A stretch of DNA of 64,000 bases from Saccharopolyspora ipomoeae (GCF_029952525.1 NZ_JASAOF010000016.1:78619-142618), one strand, 5' to 3'. Numbered from the stretch's first letter, positions 45,702 through 54,923 are shown. Numbers and translations are program-made. The notes: generated by a model from the sequence alone, not told the origin.

Positions 45702-45728
45702 GGGAACATCGCCGAATAGGATCGCGTT
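45702..45728 (+). promoter_or_regulatory. SigR-type promoter of trxBA
   Basis: GGGAAC (45702-45707) is followed by exactly 18 bases and GTT (45726-45728), matching the SigR/SigH consensus GGAAY-N18-GTT, 58 bp before the trxB start. S. coelicolor trxBA is a known SigR target, so thiol-oxidative induction is expected. Confidence 0.8.
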
Positions 45729-45785
45729 GATGCCAATACGGTCGCGCTCCTTGCGCGGCGCAGACGCGACGAGGGAAGGGGCACG

Positions 45786-46766
45786 GTGACCAGCGACGTC
45801 CGCAACGTGATCATCGTTGGTTCCGGTCCGGCCGGCTACACCGCTGCGGTGTACGCGGCCCGGGCAGAGCTGGAGCCGGTGATCTTCGAGGGAACCCAGT
45901 TCGGTGGCGCCTTGATGACCACCACCGAGGTGGAGAACTACCCGGGGTTCAAGGACGGGATCATGGGTCCCGACCTCATGGAGCAGATGCGCTCCCAGGC
46001 CGAGCGCTTCGGTGCCGAGCTGCGCACCGAGGACGTCGAGCGCATCGACCTCGCCGGTGACGTCAAGACCGTCGTCGCCAACGGGGTCGAGTACCGGGCC
46101 CGCGCGGTCATCCTCGCGATGGGCGCCGCGGCGCGCTACCTGGGCGTCCCGGGCGAGGAGACGCTGCTCGGCCGCGGTGTGTCCGCCTGCGCGACCTGCG
46201 ACGGGTTCTTCTTCCGCGACCAGGACATCGCCGTCATCGGCGGCGGTGACTCCGCGATGGAGGAGGCCACCTTCCTGACCCGCTTCGCGAAGTCGGTGAC
46301 GATCATCCACCGCCGCGAGGAGTTCCGCGCCTCCAAGATCATGCTGGAGCGCGCGCGGGCCAACGAGAAGATCAAGTGGCTGACCAACAAGGCCGTCGAC
46401 GAGGTGCAGGGCGAGGGCAAGGTCGCCTCGCTGAAGCTGCGCGACACCGTCACCGACGAGACCTCCGAGCTGGCCGTGAGCGGCATGTTCGTGGCCATCG
46501 GCCACGACCCGCGCAGCGAGCTGGTGCGCGGTCAGGTCACCCTCGACGACGAGGGCTACGTGCAGGTGCAGCAGCCCAGCACGCACACCGGCATCCCCGG
46601 CGTGTTCGCCTGCGGTGACCTGGTGGACCACACCTACCGGCAGGCCATCACCGCCGCCGGTTCCGGTTGCTCCGCCGCGATCGACGCGGAGCGCTGGCTC
46701 GCCGAGAACGAGACCCCGCAGGCCGAGATCGCCTCCGAGCTGGTCGGCGGCGGCTACGGGGCCTGA
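45786..46766 (+). CDS. trxB: Thioredoxin reductase
   Basis: A 326-residue low-Mr flavoprotein. It has FAD motif [19 protein letters not shown], redox-active CATC in [17 protein letters not shown] motif [17 protein letters not shown] and the C-terminal FAD segment [16 protein letters not shown]. It passes electrons from NADPH to thioredoxin, encoded 54 bp downstream. GTG 45786 is used, with GGGGCACG upstream. A SigR-type promoter precedes the pair. Confidence 0.97.
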   Translation: MTSDVRNVIIVGSGPAGYTAAVYAARAELEPVIFEGTQFGGALMTTTEVENYPGFKDGIMGPDLMEQMRSQAERFGAELRTEDVERIDLAGDVKTVVANGVEYRARAVILAMGAAARYLGVPGEETLLGRGVSACATCDGFFFRDQDIAVIGGGDSAMEEATFLTRFAKSVTIIHRREEFRASKIMLERARANEKIKWLTNKAVDEVQGEGKVASLKLRDTVTDETSELAVSGMFVAIGHDPRSELVRGQVTLDDEGYVQVQQPSTHTGIPGVFACGDLVDHTYRQAITAAGSGCSAAIDAERWLAENETPQAEIASELVGGGYGA

Positions 46767-46820
46767 GGCCCGCCGTCCCGACACCCAGACCACCCCACTT
46801 TCAACACAAGGGAGATGAGC

Positions 46821-47147
46821 ATGGCCGGCAACACCGTGACCGTGGACGCCGATTCCTTCAAGAGCACCGTTCTCGACAGCGACAAGCCCGTGCTGGTCGA
46901 CTTCTGGGCCACCTGGTGCGGTCCGTGCAAGATGGTCGCCCCGGTGCTGGAGGAGATCGCCGACGAGCACGCCGACAAGATCACCGTCGCCAAGCTCGAC
47001 ATCGACCAGAACCCCACCGTTTCCCGCGACTACCAGGTGATGTCGGTCCCGACCCTGCTGGTCTTCAAGAACGGCGAGCCGGTCAAGCAGATCGTCGGTG
47101 CCAAGCCGAAGGCCGCGCTGCTGTCGGACCTCGAGGACTACCTCTGA
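46821..47147 (+). CDS. trxA: Thioredoxin
   Basis: A 108-residue thioredoxin with the canonical WCGPCKM in LVDFWATWCGPCKMVAPVLE and cis-Pro in VMSVPTLLVFKNGE. ATG 46821 is preferred to ATG 46815 because AAGGGAG lies 8 nt upstream of the former and only 2 nt from the latter. It is reduced by TrxB, forms an operon with it, and is closed by a terminator at 47208-47252. Confidence 0.97.
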   Translation: MAGNTVTVDADSFKSTVLDSDKPVLVDFWATWCGPCKMVAPVLEEIADEHADKITVAKLDIDQNPTVSRDYQVMSVPTLLVFKNGEPVKQIVGAKPKAALLSDLEDYL

Positions 47148-47460
47148 TCGCGAACCTGTGATTTCGCTGTGAAATCAGCCTCGTTTCGAGGCAACCGAAT
47201 AACGCGGACCCGCCGTCTTGTCGATAGGACAGTGACGGCGGGTTCGTGTTTTCACCGCCGTGCGGGATCAGTCGTGTACGGTCCGTCGTCGCACGTCCGA
47301 CCCGCTGCCCCTGGGCCGCAGCGCCGGGGTGCGCAGCACAAGGCACAATGACCCGACGGGTCCGCCGGCAGCGGGCCCGCTCCGCAAACGCAGAACTCGG
47401 GGCAACCCGATCATCCTCCGCGTCGGTGTCGCGCCGACGCCTGAATCGAGCGAGGAGTGC
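47148..47460. other. Intergenic region trxA-cwlM
   Basis: 313 bp. The first part holds the trxA terminator (47208-47252). The remainder is GC-rich with no recognised motif and must carry the cwlM promoter. The cwlM frame is open upstream to 47260, but the composition before 47461 has no family similarity. Confidence 0.5.
47208..47252 (+). terminator. trxA terminator
   Basis: A 10-bp stem (47208-47217 with 47234-47243) carries a nested TGTC/GACA hairpin in its loop and is followed by the T-rich TCGTGTTTT. Confidence 0.85.
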
Positions 47461-48609
47461 ATGCAGCTGCTCCACCGCGGTGACGTCGGTCCGGCCGTTG
47501 CCGAGATCAAGAACACCCTTGCGTCGCTGGGACTGCTGCCGGCCAACGGTCGGCCGGGGTCCGCGATCTTCGACGAAGCGGTGGAACAAGCGGTACGCGG
47601 ATTCCAGCAGCAGCGCGGCCTGATCACCGACGGCGTCGTCGGCCCGGCCACCTACCGCGCTCTCACCGACGCCCGCTGGCGCCTCGGCGACCGCTCGCTC
47701 GCCTTCCTGGTGTCCAAGCCGGTCAGCGGCGACGACGTGTTCGCCCTGCAGGAGCGGCTCCTGGAGCTGGGCTACGACGCGGGACGACCGGACGGCATCT
47801 TCAGCGCCGAGACGGAGCAGGCGCTGCGCAGCTTCCAGCGCGACTACGGGCTCACCCCGGACGGCATCTGCGGCCCCGGCACCCTGCGCGCCCTCAAGCA
47901 GCTCGCCCCCAAGGTCCGCGGCGGCCGCCCGGTGTTCCTGCGCGAGCAGGAGAAGGTCCGCCGGGCCGGTCCGCGGCTGCGCGGCAAGCGCATCGTGATC
48001 GACCCGGGTCACGGCGGTTCGGACCGCGGTGTGACCGTCGGCGACGTCTCCGAGGCCGACCTGACCTGGGACCTGGCCCGCCGGCTGGAGGGCCGGATGG
48101 TGGCCACCGGCATGGAAGCGCTGATCACGCGCGGCCCGAACGCCTGCCCGCCCGACGCCGACCGCGCCGCGTTCGCCAACGAGGCGGGTGCCGACATGTT
48201 CCTGTCGCTGCACCTGGACGCCAACCCGTCGCCGCTGGCCGACGGCGTCGCGAGCTTCCACTTCGGCACCGGCAACGGCACCACCTCGACGGTGGGGGAG
48301 GCGCTGGCCGGGTTCCTGCAGCGCGAGATCGTGGCCCGCACCGGCATGCGCGACTGCCGGTCCCACCCGAAGACCTGGGACGTCCTCCGGCTGACCCGCA
48401 TGCCCGCGGTCCGGATGGAGCTCGGCTACCTGACCAACGAGGCCGACCGCAGCCGCCTGCTCGACCCGTCGTTCCGCGACGTGGTGGCCGAGGGCCTGCT
48501 GGTCGCGGTCAAGCGGCTCTACCTGCTCGGCAAGGACGATCAGCCCACGGGCACGTTCACCTTCGACGACCTGCTGCGCCACGAGCTGGCGCGCGCTGAG
48601 GGCGCCTGA
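47461..48609 (+). CDS. cwlM: CwlM-type N-acetylmuramoyl-L-alanine amidase homologue
   Basis: A 382-residue cytoplasmic protein (no signal peptide) with two PG_binding_1 repeats (residues ~10-70 and ~88-145) and a C-terminal amidase_3 domain (~175-355). Zinc/catalytic motifs IDPGHGGSDRG, SLHLDANPSPL and VRMELGYLTNEAD all look intact. Mycobacterial CwlM (Rv3915) is not a lytic enzyme but a PknB-phosphorylated activator of MurA, and the lack of a signal peptide agrees with such a regulatory role here. ATG 47461 has GAGGAG upstream. It follows trxA as in M. tuberculosis. Confidence 0.93.
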   Translation: MQLLHRGDVGPAVAEIKNTLASLGLLPANGRPGSAIFDEAVEQAVRGFQQQRGLITDGVVGPATYRALTDARWRLGDRSLAFLVSKPVSGDDVFALQERLLELGYDAGRPDGIFSAETEQALRSFQRDYGLTPDGICGPGTLRALKQLAPKVRGGRPVFLREQEKVRRAGPRLRGKRIVIDPGHGGSDRGVTVGDVSEADLTWDLARRLEGRMVATGMEALITRGPNACPPDADRAAFANEAGADMFLSLHLDANPSPLADGVASFHFGTGNGTTSTVGEALAGFLQREIVARTGMRDCRSHPKTWDVLRLTRMPAVRMELGYLTNEADRSRLLDPSFRDVVAEGLLVAVKRLYLLGKDDQPTGTFTFDDLLRHELARAEGA

Positions 48610-48637
48610 GAGCTTCCGAACCGCTCTTCAGGGAAAC

Positions 48638-48738
48638 CACCCGCCGCCGCGGGTTCTGAGCGGCTCTCCGGTGAGGACAGCCGCAGCGCCGTGCATCGGC
48701 GATACACCGGTCTCGGCTCCCGGAGTCGGCGAACCGAT
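48638..48738 (+). repeat. Dispersed intergenic element type I, copy D (degenerate)
   Basis: It has CCGCCGCGGGTTCTGAGCG, then GAGGACAGCCG, then GCCGTGCATCGGCGATACAC and CTCGGCTCCCGGAG, closely parallel to copy E, but the right stem arm is only partly complementary and the 3' tail is missing where the GNAT gene ends. The 5' hairpin is not recognisable. It lies between convergent genes. Confidence 0.7.
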
Positions 48739-49361
48739 CACCCTCCGACGGCGGGTTCCGCCGTCTTGATGGTGACCGACGTCAGGAGGCGCTCCAGGGC
48801 CGCTTCGACGTCTTCCTTCCAGCTGATGGCGGTCCGCAGCTCCAGCCGCATCCGCGGCCACTTCGGGTGCTGGCGGACCGTCTTGAAGCCCACCTGCTGC
48901 AGGAAACCGGCCGGGATCACGCAGCTCTCGGCCTCGCCGGTCAGATCGCCGAACGCCTCGACCGCCTTCACGCCGCGCCGGGTCAGGTCCTTGGCGACGT
49001 TCTGCACCAGGACGCGGCCCAGGCCGCCGTCCTCGAACTCGGGCGTGACCTTCAGAGCCGTGAGCAGCACGGCATCAGCGCTCACCGGGGCGGTCGGGAA
49101 GGACGCGGCGCGCGGCACGGCGGCGGGAGGCGCGTAGATCGCGTACCCGGCCGGGACGCCGTCGACGTAGATGAGACGGCCGCAGGAGCCCCACTCCAGC
49201 AGCACGCTGGAGACCCAGGCCTCCTTCTCCAGCTCGGTCTCGCCGAACTCCTCCGCCTGCTCCCTGATGTGCGGCGCCAGCTCCCAGTAGACGCACCGGC
49301 GGCACTTCGGGGGCAGGTGGTCGAGGTTGTCCAGCGTGACGCCGACCACGCGTCGCGACAC
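48738..49361 (-). CDS. GNAT-family acetyltransferase-like protein
   Basis: A 207-residue protein from GTG 49361 (GGAGG, 5-nt spacing). A Cys-containing N-terminus, LDHLPPKCRRCVYWELAP (CxxC), precedes a GNAT-like core with VLLTALKVTPEFEDGGLGRV and LVQNVAKDLTRRGVKAVEAF. The acetyl-CoA loop (Q/RxxGxG/A) is imperfect (EDGGLGR). Its position after cwlM matches Rv3916c. The substrate is unknown. The stop codon lies at the boundary of repeat element copy D. Confidence 0.85.
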   Translation of the reverse strand: MSRRVVGVTLDNLDHLPPKCRRCVYWELAPHIREQAEEFGETELEKEAWVSSVLLEWGSCGRLIYVDGVPAGYAIYAPPAAVPRAASFPTAPVSADAVLLTALKVTPEFEDGGLGRVLVQNVAKDLTRRGVKAVEAFGDLTGEAESCVIPAGFLQQVGFKTVRQHPKWPRMRLELRTAISWKEDVEAALERLLTSVTIKTAEPAVGG

Positions 49362-49695
49362 CTGACCTCCTGGCAAGCCGCACCAACCCGCGCTCTGCTC
49401 GGCGGGAGTACCGCCAGAATAGGCCGCTCACCTGCCCGACGGGAAGCACCGCTACGCACCCGGAACTTCTCGATGGGGTGAGATCCCTAACCGCAACCGA
49501 AACATGATCCACGGGCGGACGAGCGCGACCGGGACCAACCTGATGTTCCACGTGAAACGACGACAGCACAGCCCGCGGCCGCCAGGCGGCCGACCAGCGC
49601 CGACGAGAGGCCTGTTACACAGGCGATACCGCACGACGATAGGGCCTATAGAATCGCCCGAATCTTGGTGCGCCTAACCGAAACGGGAGCGCGAT
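49362..49695. other. Intergenic region with parS-like site
   Basis: 334 bp between divergent genes. It carries the outermost parS-like sequence (49544-49559) and the promoter region of the aminotransferase; AGGGCCTATAGAAT near 49641-49654 contains a TATAGAAT, a good -10 candidate 40 bp before the ATG. No other feature was seen. Confidence 0.5.
49544..49559. promoter_or_regulatory. parS site 1 (imperfect)
   Basis: TGTTCCACGTGAAACG matches the ParB-binding consensus TGTTTCACGTGAAACA at 14 of 16 positions. It is the site farthest from parAB on this side. Confidence 0.75.
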
Positions 49696-51033
49696 ATGTC
49701 GGATCAAGGAAGCCAACCGGACCAGCCTGACCAGTCGCTGGACAAGGCCGCCCGCAACCTGGACGCCTACCGAGCTCGCTACGCCGAGCGCACGGCCGGG
49801 ATGACCGCCTCCGAGATCCGAGCTCTCTTCGCCGTCGCCAGCCGCCCCGAGGTGGTCTCGTTGGCGGGCGGCATGCCCAACCTCGCCGCCCTCCCGCTGG
49901 ACTCGCTGGCCACCGAGGTCGCCCGCCTGGTGTCCGAGGACGGGCAGGTCGCGCTGCAGTACGGCTCCGCGCACGGCGTGCCGGAGCTGCGCGAGCAGAT
50001 CTGCGAGGTGATGGCCCTCGAAGGGATCAGCGCGCACCCGGACGACGTGGTGGTGACCGCCGGTTCCCAGATGGGCCTGGACATGGTCACCCGCATCTTC
50101 TGCGACCCGGGCGACGTGATCCTGGCCGAGGGCCCGTCGTACGTCGGCGCGCTGGGTTCCTTCGGGGCCTACCAGGCCGAGGTCGTCCACGTGGCGATGG
50201 ACGACGACGGGCTGCAGCCGGAGGCGCTGCGCCAGGCGATCGACGAGGTCGGCAAGCAGGGCAAGCGGATCAAGTTCCTGTACACGATCCCGAACTTCCA
50301 CAACCCGGGCGGCATCACGCTGGCGGTGAACCGGCGGGCGGAGATCCTGGAGATCTGCCGCCAAGCCGACATCCTCGTGGTCGAGGACAACCCGTACGGC
50401 CTGCTCGGCTTCGACGGCAAGCCCTACCCGGCGCTGCGGAGCATGGACCCGGACAACGTGGTGTACCTGGGGTCGTTCTCGAAGACCTTCGCCTCGGGCC
50501 TCCGCGTGGGCTGGGTGCTCGCCCCGCTGGCCATCCGGGAGAAGCTGGTGCTGACCGCCGAGTCCGCCACGCTGTGCCCGCCCACGTTGAACCAGATGAT
50601 CGTCTCCCGGTACCTGTCGACGCACGACTGGCAGGGCCAGATCAAGATCTTCCAGGAGCAGTACCGGGAACGCCGGGACGCGATGATGGCCGCGCTGGAG
50701 CAGTACATGCCTGCCGGGTGCACGTGGACCAAACCCGAGGGCGGCTTCTTCGTCTGGTTGACCGTGCCGGAGGGCGTGGACACCAAGGCGATGCTGCCGC
50801 GGGCGGTGACCCAGCGGGTCGCCTACGTGTCGGGCACCGGCTTCTACCGCGACGGCTTCGGCAGCAGGCAGATGCGGCTGTCCTACTGCTACCCGACGCC
50901 GGAGCGGATCCGCGAGGGCGTGCGCCGGCTCGCCAACACGCTGTCCGAGGAGATGGAGCTGGTCCGCACCTTCGGTACCGTGCCGCCCAGGAGCGTGCCG
51001 GGCCCGCAGGCGCCGTCGCCCGACACCGCGTGA
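49696..51033 (+). CDS. PLP-dependent aminotransferase, class I/II
   Basis: A 445-residue fold-type I aminotransferase of the LysN/ARO8/MocR-core group. PLP Lys is in LGSFSKTFASGLRVGW. Other landmarks are SLAGGMPNLAALPLD, VTAGSQMGLDMVTRIF, YTIPNFHNPGGI and VVEDNPYGLLGFDG. Such enzymes act on 2-aminoadipate, aromatic or branched-chain amino acids; the substrate cannot be fixed. There is no N-terminal GntR domain, so it is an enzyme, not a MocR regulator. It is followed on the same strand by an ATP-grasp ligase-like gene. Confidence 0.92.
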   Translation: MSDQGSQPDQPDQSLDKAARNLDAYRARYAERTAGMTASEIRALFAVASRPEVVSLAGGMPNLAALPLDSLATEVARLVSEDGQVALQYGSAHGVPELREQICEVMALEGISAHPDDVVVTAGSQMGLDMVTRIFCDPGDVILAEGPSYVGALGSFGAYQAEVVHVAMDDDGLQPEALRQAIDEVGKQGKRIKFLYTIPNFHNPGGITLAVNRRAEILEICRQADILVVEDNPYGLLGFDGKPYPALRSMDPDNVVYLGSFSKTFASGLRVGWVLAPLAIREKLVLTAESATLCPPTLNQMIVSRYLSTHDWQGQIKIFQEQYRERRDAMMAALEQYMPAGCTWTKPEGGFFVWLTVPEGVDTKAMLPRAVTQRVAYVSGTGFYRDGFGSRQMRLSYCYPTPERIREGVRRLANTLSEEMELVRTFGTVPPRSVPGPQAPSPDTA

Positions 51034-51111
51034 GTTTTCCCCATCCACACGACCGGTCCACTGCGCCTCTCCGGGTGCGGTGGACCGCTACTTTTCCGAG
51101 GTGCTTGAAGA

Positions 51112-52062
51112 GTGTCTGATCGCTGGGTTGCCGTGCTCGCCGGTGGGCTTTCGCACGAGCGCGACGTGTCGCTGCGTTCCGGCCGCCGGCTGTCCGCCGC
51201 GCTGCGCTCGGTCGGCATGACCGTGGCGGAGTGGGACGCGGACGCGCGCCTGCTGTCACGTCTCACCGAGGAGCGCCCGGACGCCGTGGTCATCGCGCTG
51301 CACGGAGGGGAGGGGGAGAACGGCTCCGTGCAGGCCGTGCTGGACATGCTCGGCATCCCCTACGTCGGCACCGGGCCGCACGCCTCGCGTCGCGCCTGGG
51401 ACAAGCCCACTGCCAAGGCTGAGTTGGCCCGTGCGGGCCTGACGACGCCGGACTGGGTGGCTCTCCCGCACGCGACCTTCCGCGAGCTGGGGGCCCAGCA
51501 CGTGCTCGACGCGCTCGTCGGCAAGCTCGGCCTCCCGCTGATGCTCAAGCCGGACCAGGGCGGCTCGGGTCTGGGCGCCCAGGTGGTGCGGGACGCCGAG
51601 GGCCTGCCGTCCGCGATGGTCGGCGCGCTGTCCTACGGCGACGCGGTGCTCGTCGAGCGCTTCATCGAGGGGACCGAGGTCGCGATCACCGTCGTCGAGG
51701 GCCCGGACGGGCCGGAGGCGCTGCCGGCCGTCGAGATCGAGGCCGCCGACGGCGTCTACGACTACACGGCTCGCTACACGGCCGGGCTCACCAACTACCG
51801 GGCTCCGGCCGACATCTCCGCCGACACGGCGGCGGCCGCGGGGGAGCTCGCGATCGCGGCGCACAAGCTGCTCGGGCTCCGCGACATCTCCCGGACGGAC
51901 GCGATCATCGACACCGACGGCGTCCCGCACTTCCTCGACGCGAAGGTGTCGCCGGGCCTGACCGAGACCTCGCTGCTGCCGATGGCGGTCGAGGCGGCCG
52001 GTCGGTCGCTCGGGGAGACCTACGCCGGACTCGTCGAGCGGGCGATCAAGCGCGGCGCGTGA
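51112..52062 (+). CDS. D-Ala-D-Ala ligase-like ATP-grasp protein, diverged active site
   Basis: A 316-residue ATP-grasp protein with Ddl architecture: VAVLAGGLSHERDVSLRSGR, ALHGGEGENGSVQAVLDMLG then IPYVGTG, an ATP lid KPDQGGSGLGA and YDYTARYTAGL. It departs from true Ddl at key places: the metal/substrate motif normally ExNTxPGxT reads DAKVSPGLT (Glu to Asp, Asn to Lys), and the Gly-rich loop GSSVGV reads GSGLGA. It may ligate another dipeptide or serve a non-catalytic role. The gene is in the aminotransferase unit, next to parB. Start GTG 51112. Confidence 0.85.
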   Translation: MSDRWVAVLAGGLSHERDVSLRSGRRLSAALRSVGMTVAEWDADARLLSRLTEERPDAVVIALHGGEGENGSVQAVLDMLGIPYVGTGPHASRRAWDKPTAKAELARAGLTTPDWVALPHATFRELGAQHVLDALVGKLGLPLMLKPDQGGSGLGAQVVRDAEGLPSAMVGALSYGDAVLVERFIEGTEVAITVVEGPDGPEALPAVEIEAADGVYDYTARYTAGLTNYRAPADISADTAAAAGELAIAAHKLLGLRDISRTDAIIDTDGVPHFLDAKVSPGLTETSLLPMAVEAAGRSLGETYAGLVERAIKRGA

Positions 52063-52070
52063 CTCGCGCC

Positions 52071-52086
52071 TGTTTCACGTGAAACA
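52071..52086. promoter_or_regulatory. parS site 2 (perfect)
   Basis: TGTTTCACGTGAAACA is a perfect 16-bp parS palindrome, placed between the ddl-like stop and the shared terminator. Confidence 0.95.
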
Positions 52087-52120
52087 AAAGCGGCGGACTC
52101 CGTGGAGTCCGCCGCTTTTT
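52086..52120. terminator. Bidirectional terminator, ddl-like gene / parB
   Basis: A 16-bp inverted repeat (52086-52101 with 52104-52119), flanked by A and T runs, gives a terminator on both strands between the convergent ddl-like and parB genes. Confidence 0.9.
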
Positions 52121-52198
52121 CGTCGGTAGCCGATCGTCACCGATATCGGCCCATGTGATGACGGAACGTCATCGTCACCGTGACGTAAAGCCCTGGTG

Positions 52199-53209
52199 TC
52201 ATTCCTCGCTGATTCCGCGGGCCTCTTGACCCAAGATCATCTCCGCGATGCGCTCAAGATCATCGACCGACCCGTACTCGATGGTGATCTTGCCCTTCCG
52301 GGTCCCGCGGGTCACCTTCACCTTGGTGTCGAAGTGGTTCGCGAGCCGATCCGCGAGCCGATCGAAGCCGGGGGCCTGGATCGGCTTCTTCGCGGCGGCC
52401 TTCTCCTTCGCCGGGCCCTCGGACTTCTTCAGCGTCACCTGCTCCTCGGTCGCGCGGACCGACAGCCCCTCCGCGACGATCCGCTTCGCGAGGTCCTCCT
52501 GGTGCCCGACGTCCTCCAGGCTCAGCAACGCGCGGGCGTGACCGGCCGAGAGCACCCCGACCGCCACCCGGCGCTGCACCTCCAGGGGGAGACGCAGCAG
52601 CCGGATCGTGTTGGTGATGACCGGGCGGCTCCGCCCGATCCGATCGGCGAGTTCGTCGTGGGTGACGCCGAACTCGTCGAGCAGCTGCTGGTAGGCGGCC
52701 GCTTCCTCCAGCGGGTTGAGCTGCACGCGGTGGATGTTCTCCAGCAGCGCGTCCCGGAGCAGCGCGTCGTCCTTGGTCTCGCGGACGATCGCGGGGATCT
52801 CCTCCAGACCCGCCAGCTGCGAAGCGCGCCACCGGCGCTCGCCCATGATCAGCTCGTACTGATCGTCCTCGATCTCGCGCACCACGATGGGCTGCATGAG
52901 CCCGAACTCGCGGATCGAGTGCTCCAACTCGTTGAGCGCTTCCTCGTCGAAGACCTGACGAGGCTGCTTCGGGTTGGGAGTGATCGACGCGATGGGGATC
53001 TCTTTGTACACGGCACCGGCCACGGATCCCTGCACCGTCTCCTCGGTTTCACGTGAAACAGGGGAGCTCTGCTCGGGAGTTCCGTACGCCGGCCCACCGC
53101 GAACCCCGGACGTCACCCCGCCCAGCGTGGCGCCATCGGCACCCGCCGGGGGAGCGCTCGGGATCAGCGCGGCGATACCGCGTCCCAGACCACCTCGTCG
53201 CTCGGTCAT
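52199..53209 (-). CDS. parB: Chromosome partitioning protein ParB
   Basis: A 336-residue ParB/Spo0J CTPase clamp. The N-terminal part has [15 protein letters not shown] and the CTP-binding [12 protein letters not shown]. The central parS-reading HTH is [20 protein letters not shown], and the C-terminal dimerisation region starts near [20 protein letters not shown]. It loads at parS sites around it and spreads to organise the origin. Its ATG overlaps the parA stop (53206-53209). A parS site (53046-53061) lies inside its own coding sequence. Confidence 0.97.
   Translation of the reverse strand: MTERRGGLGRGIAALIPSAPPAGADGATLGGVTSGVRGGPAYGTPEQSSPVSRETEETVQGSVAGAVYKEIPIASITPNPKQPRQVFDEEALNELEHSIREFGLMQPIVVREIEDDQYELIMGERRWRASQLAGLEEIPAIVRETKDDALLRDALLENIHRVQLNPLEEAAAYQQLLDEFGVTHDELADRIGRSRPVITNTIRLLRLPLEVQRRVAVGVLSAGHARALLSLEDVGHQEDLAKRIVAEGLSVRATEEQVTLKKSEGPAKEKAAAKKPIQAPGFDRLADRLANHFDTKVKVTRGTRKGKITIEYGSVDDLERIAEMILGQEARGISEE
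53046..53061. promoter_or_regulatory. parS site 3 (inside parB)
   Basis: GGTTTCACGTGAAACA matches parS at 15 of 16 positions. It is read in the parB frame as part of SPVSRETEE, an example of a parS accommodated in coding sequence. Confidence 0.92.
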
Positions 53210-54201
53210 GCTGTCTTCCTTTCGGCACCCCGCTCCGCGATCTCTCGCGCCGCGTCCAGGTAGCTCATCGAGCCTCGTGATCCCGGATCGTAGGTCAGAA
53301 CCGTCTGACCGAAGCCCGGAGCTTCAGAAATCTTCACGCTACGCGGGATCACGGTTCTCAGGGTGAGATCACCGAAGTGACCTCGCACCTCGGCGGTGAC
53401 CTGATCCGCGAGCTTGGTGCGACCGTCGTACATGGTCAGCAGGATCGTCGAGACCCACAGCGCCGGGTTCAGGTGCGACTGCACCAGCTCGATGTTGCGG
53501 AGCAGCTGGCCCAGGCCCTCCAGCGCGTAGTACTCGCACTGGATCGGGATCAGCACCTCGTGCGCCGCGACCAACGCGTTCACCGTGAGCAGGCCGAGCG
53601 ACGGCGGGCAGTCCACGAAGACGTAGTCGAAGTCCAACGCCTCGACCGCCTCGGCGTTCAGCGCCTCCTTGAGGCGGCCCTCGCGGGCGACCATCGTGAC
53701 GAGCTCGATCTCCGAACCCGCGAGGTCGATCGTCGCGGGCACGCAGAACAGGTTGTCGGACTGCGTGCTCTTGGCCGCCGCGTCCGCCACGCTGATCTCG
53801 CCGAGCAGCACCTCGTAGACCGACGGGACGCCACCGCGGTGCTCGACGCCCAGCGCCGTGCTCGCGTTGCCCTGAGGGTCGAGGTCGATCACGAGTACCT
53901 TGAGCCCGTGCAGCGCGAGACCGGCCGCGAGGTTCACCGTGGACGTCGTCTTGCCGACGCCGCCCTTCTGGTTGGCCACCGTGATGATCCGCCGGTTCTT
54001 GGGCCGGGGGAGGTCCAGCTCGTCGGGGTGGAGGACGCGCGTCGCGCGCTGCGCCTCCTCCATGATGGGAGTCCAGCCGATGTCGTCCCGGCCGAAGCTC
54101 ATGGCGTTGCTCTCCGGGCCGGAGGGGAATCGCATGGCGCCCATCGCGCGCCCCCTTGTTTCACGTGAAACCCGACCCGCTCCGTTTTCCTCCGGATTCA
54201 C
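53206..54201 (-). CDS. parA: Chromosome partitioning ATPase ParA
   Basis: A 331-residue ParA/Soj ATPase with the deviant Walker A box [20 protein letters not shown], Walker A' region [15 protein letters not shown] and switch [15 protein letters not shown]. With ParB it moves newly replicated origins. GTG 54201 is kept because it overlaps the rsmG stop (GTGA) and because the mycobacterial ParA also has a long N-terminus containing VSRET, encoded by a parS site. The alternative ATG 54144 (RBS AAGGGGG) would place that parS upstream of the gene. Confidence 0.96.
   Translation of the reverse strand: MNPEENGAGRVSRETRGRAMGAMRFPSGPESNAMSFGRDDIGWTPIMEEAQRATRVLHPDELDLPRPKNRRIITVANQKGGVGKTTSTVNLAAGLALHGLKVLVIDLDPQGNASTALGVEHRGGVPSVYEVLLGEISVADAAAKSTQSDNLFCVPATIDLAGSEIELVTMVAREGRLKEALNAEAVEALDFDYVFVDCPPSLGLLTVNALVAAHEVLIPIQCEYYALEGLGQLLRNIELVQSHLNPALWVSTILLTMYDGRTKLADQVTAEVRGHFGDLTLRTVIPRSVKISEAPGFGQTVLTYDPGSRGSMSYLDAAREIAERGAERKTA
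54157..54172. promoter_or_regulatory. parS site 4 (inside parA 5' end)
   Basis: TGTTTCACGTGAAACC matches parS at 15 of 16 positions. It encodes VSRET (residues ~11-15) if parA starts at GTG 54201. Confidence 0.93.
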
Positions 54202-54902
54202 CGTCCACGTTCCTTTCTCGCTCGACGTGCGTCACGACGCCGACCGGACGAGGTTCGGGCCGCCGCGACCCGCTCCACCACGACAACGGTCGTCGGCACC
54301 TCCAGTGCGCCGACACCGCATGATTTGACTTCGCCACGACCGCCACCGGCCGCAGCGATCGCCGCCGCATCCCGTTCGAGTTCCTCGGCCGCGCTTTCGC
54401 CCTTCATGGCGAGGAGGAGGCCGTTCTGTCGCAGCAGCGGGAGAGACCACTTCGCGAGCCGTTCCATCGGCGCCACGGCGCGCGCGGTCACGACGTCCTG
54501 ATCGGCCAGTCGTTCGCGCACCGGACCCTCCTCGGCACGACCACGCACCACCTCAACGGTGAGTGCCAGCTCGGTGATGACTTCCTGCAACCACGTCACC
54601 CGCCGAGCCATCGGCTCCAGCAAGGTGAGGGTGAGATCCGGGCGAGCGATCGCCAACGGGATGCCCGGCAACCCCGCCCCTGAGCCTACGTCGACAACCC
54701 GGCTTTCAGGGGGGAGCAACTCCGCAATCACAGCAGAGTTCAGCAGATGTCTTTCCCAGAGTCGATCCAACTCGCGGGGACCGATCAATCCGCGGCGGAT
54801 TCCGTGCTCCTGGAGTAACTCGGCGAACCTCTCCGCCAGCTCCACCCGCTCACCGAAAACGACCCGCGCCGCCTCGGGCACCCCTGCGGTCAAGACACTC
54901 AC
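54198..54902 (-). CDS. rsmG: 16S rRNA (guanine527-N7)-methyltransferase
   Basis: A 234-residue SAM-dependent methyltransferase (GidB) acting on G527 of 16S rRNA; loss gives low-level streptomycin resistance in actinobacteria. The SAM motif is SRVVDVGSGAGLPGIPLAIA, with VTWLQEVITELALTVEVVRG and DVVTARAVAPMERLAKWSLP downstream. The C-terminal ~30 residues are a basic extension ([18 protein letters not shown]). It precedes parA with a GTGA overlap. A parS site lies directly before its start. Confidence 0.96.
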   Translation of the reverse strand: MSVLTAGVPEAARVVFGERVELAERFAELLQEHGIRRGLIGPRELDRLWERHLLNSAVIAELLPPESRVVDVGSGAGLPGIPLAIARPDLTLTLLEPMARRVTWLQEVITELALTVEVVRGRAEEGPVRERLADQDVVTARAVAPMERLAKWSLPLLRQNGLLLAMKGESAAEELERDAAAIAAAGGGRGEVKSCGVGALEVPTTVVVVERVAAARTSSGRRRDARRARKERGR

Positions 54903-54907
54903 CCCGC

Positions 54908-54923
54908 TGTTTCACGTGAAACC
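54908..54923. promoter_or_regulatory. parS site 5
   Basis: TGTTTCACGTGAAACC matches parS at 15 of 16 positions. It is 5 bp upstream of the rsmG start, so ParB bound here would also cover the rsmG ribosome-binding region. Confidence 0.93.

Noticed and set aside
47260..47460. Longer cwlM start
   Set aside because: The added 67 residues are Arg/Pro low complexity and ATG 47461 has GAGGAG at proper spacing.
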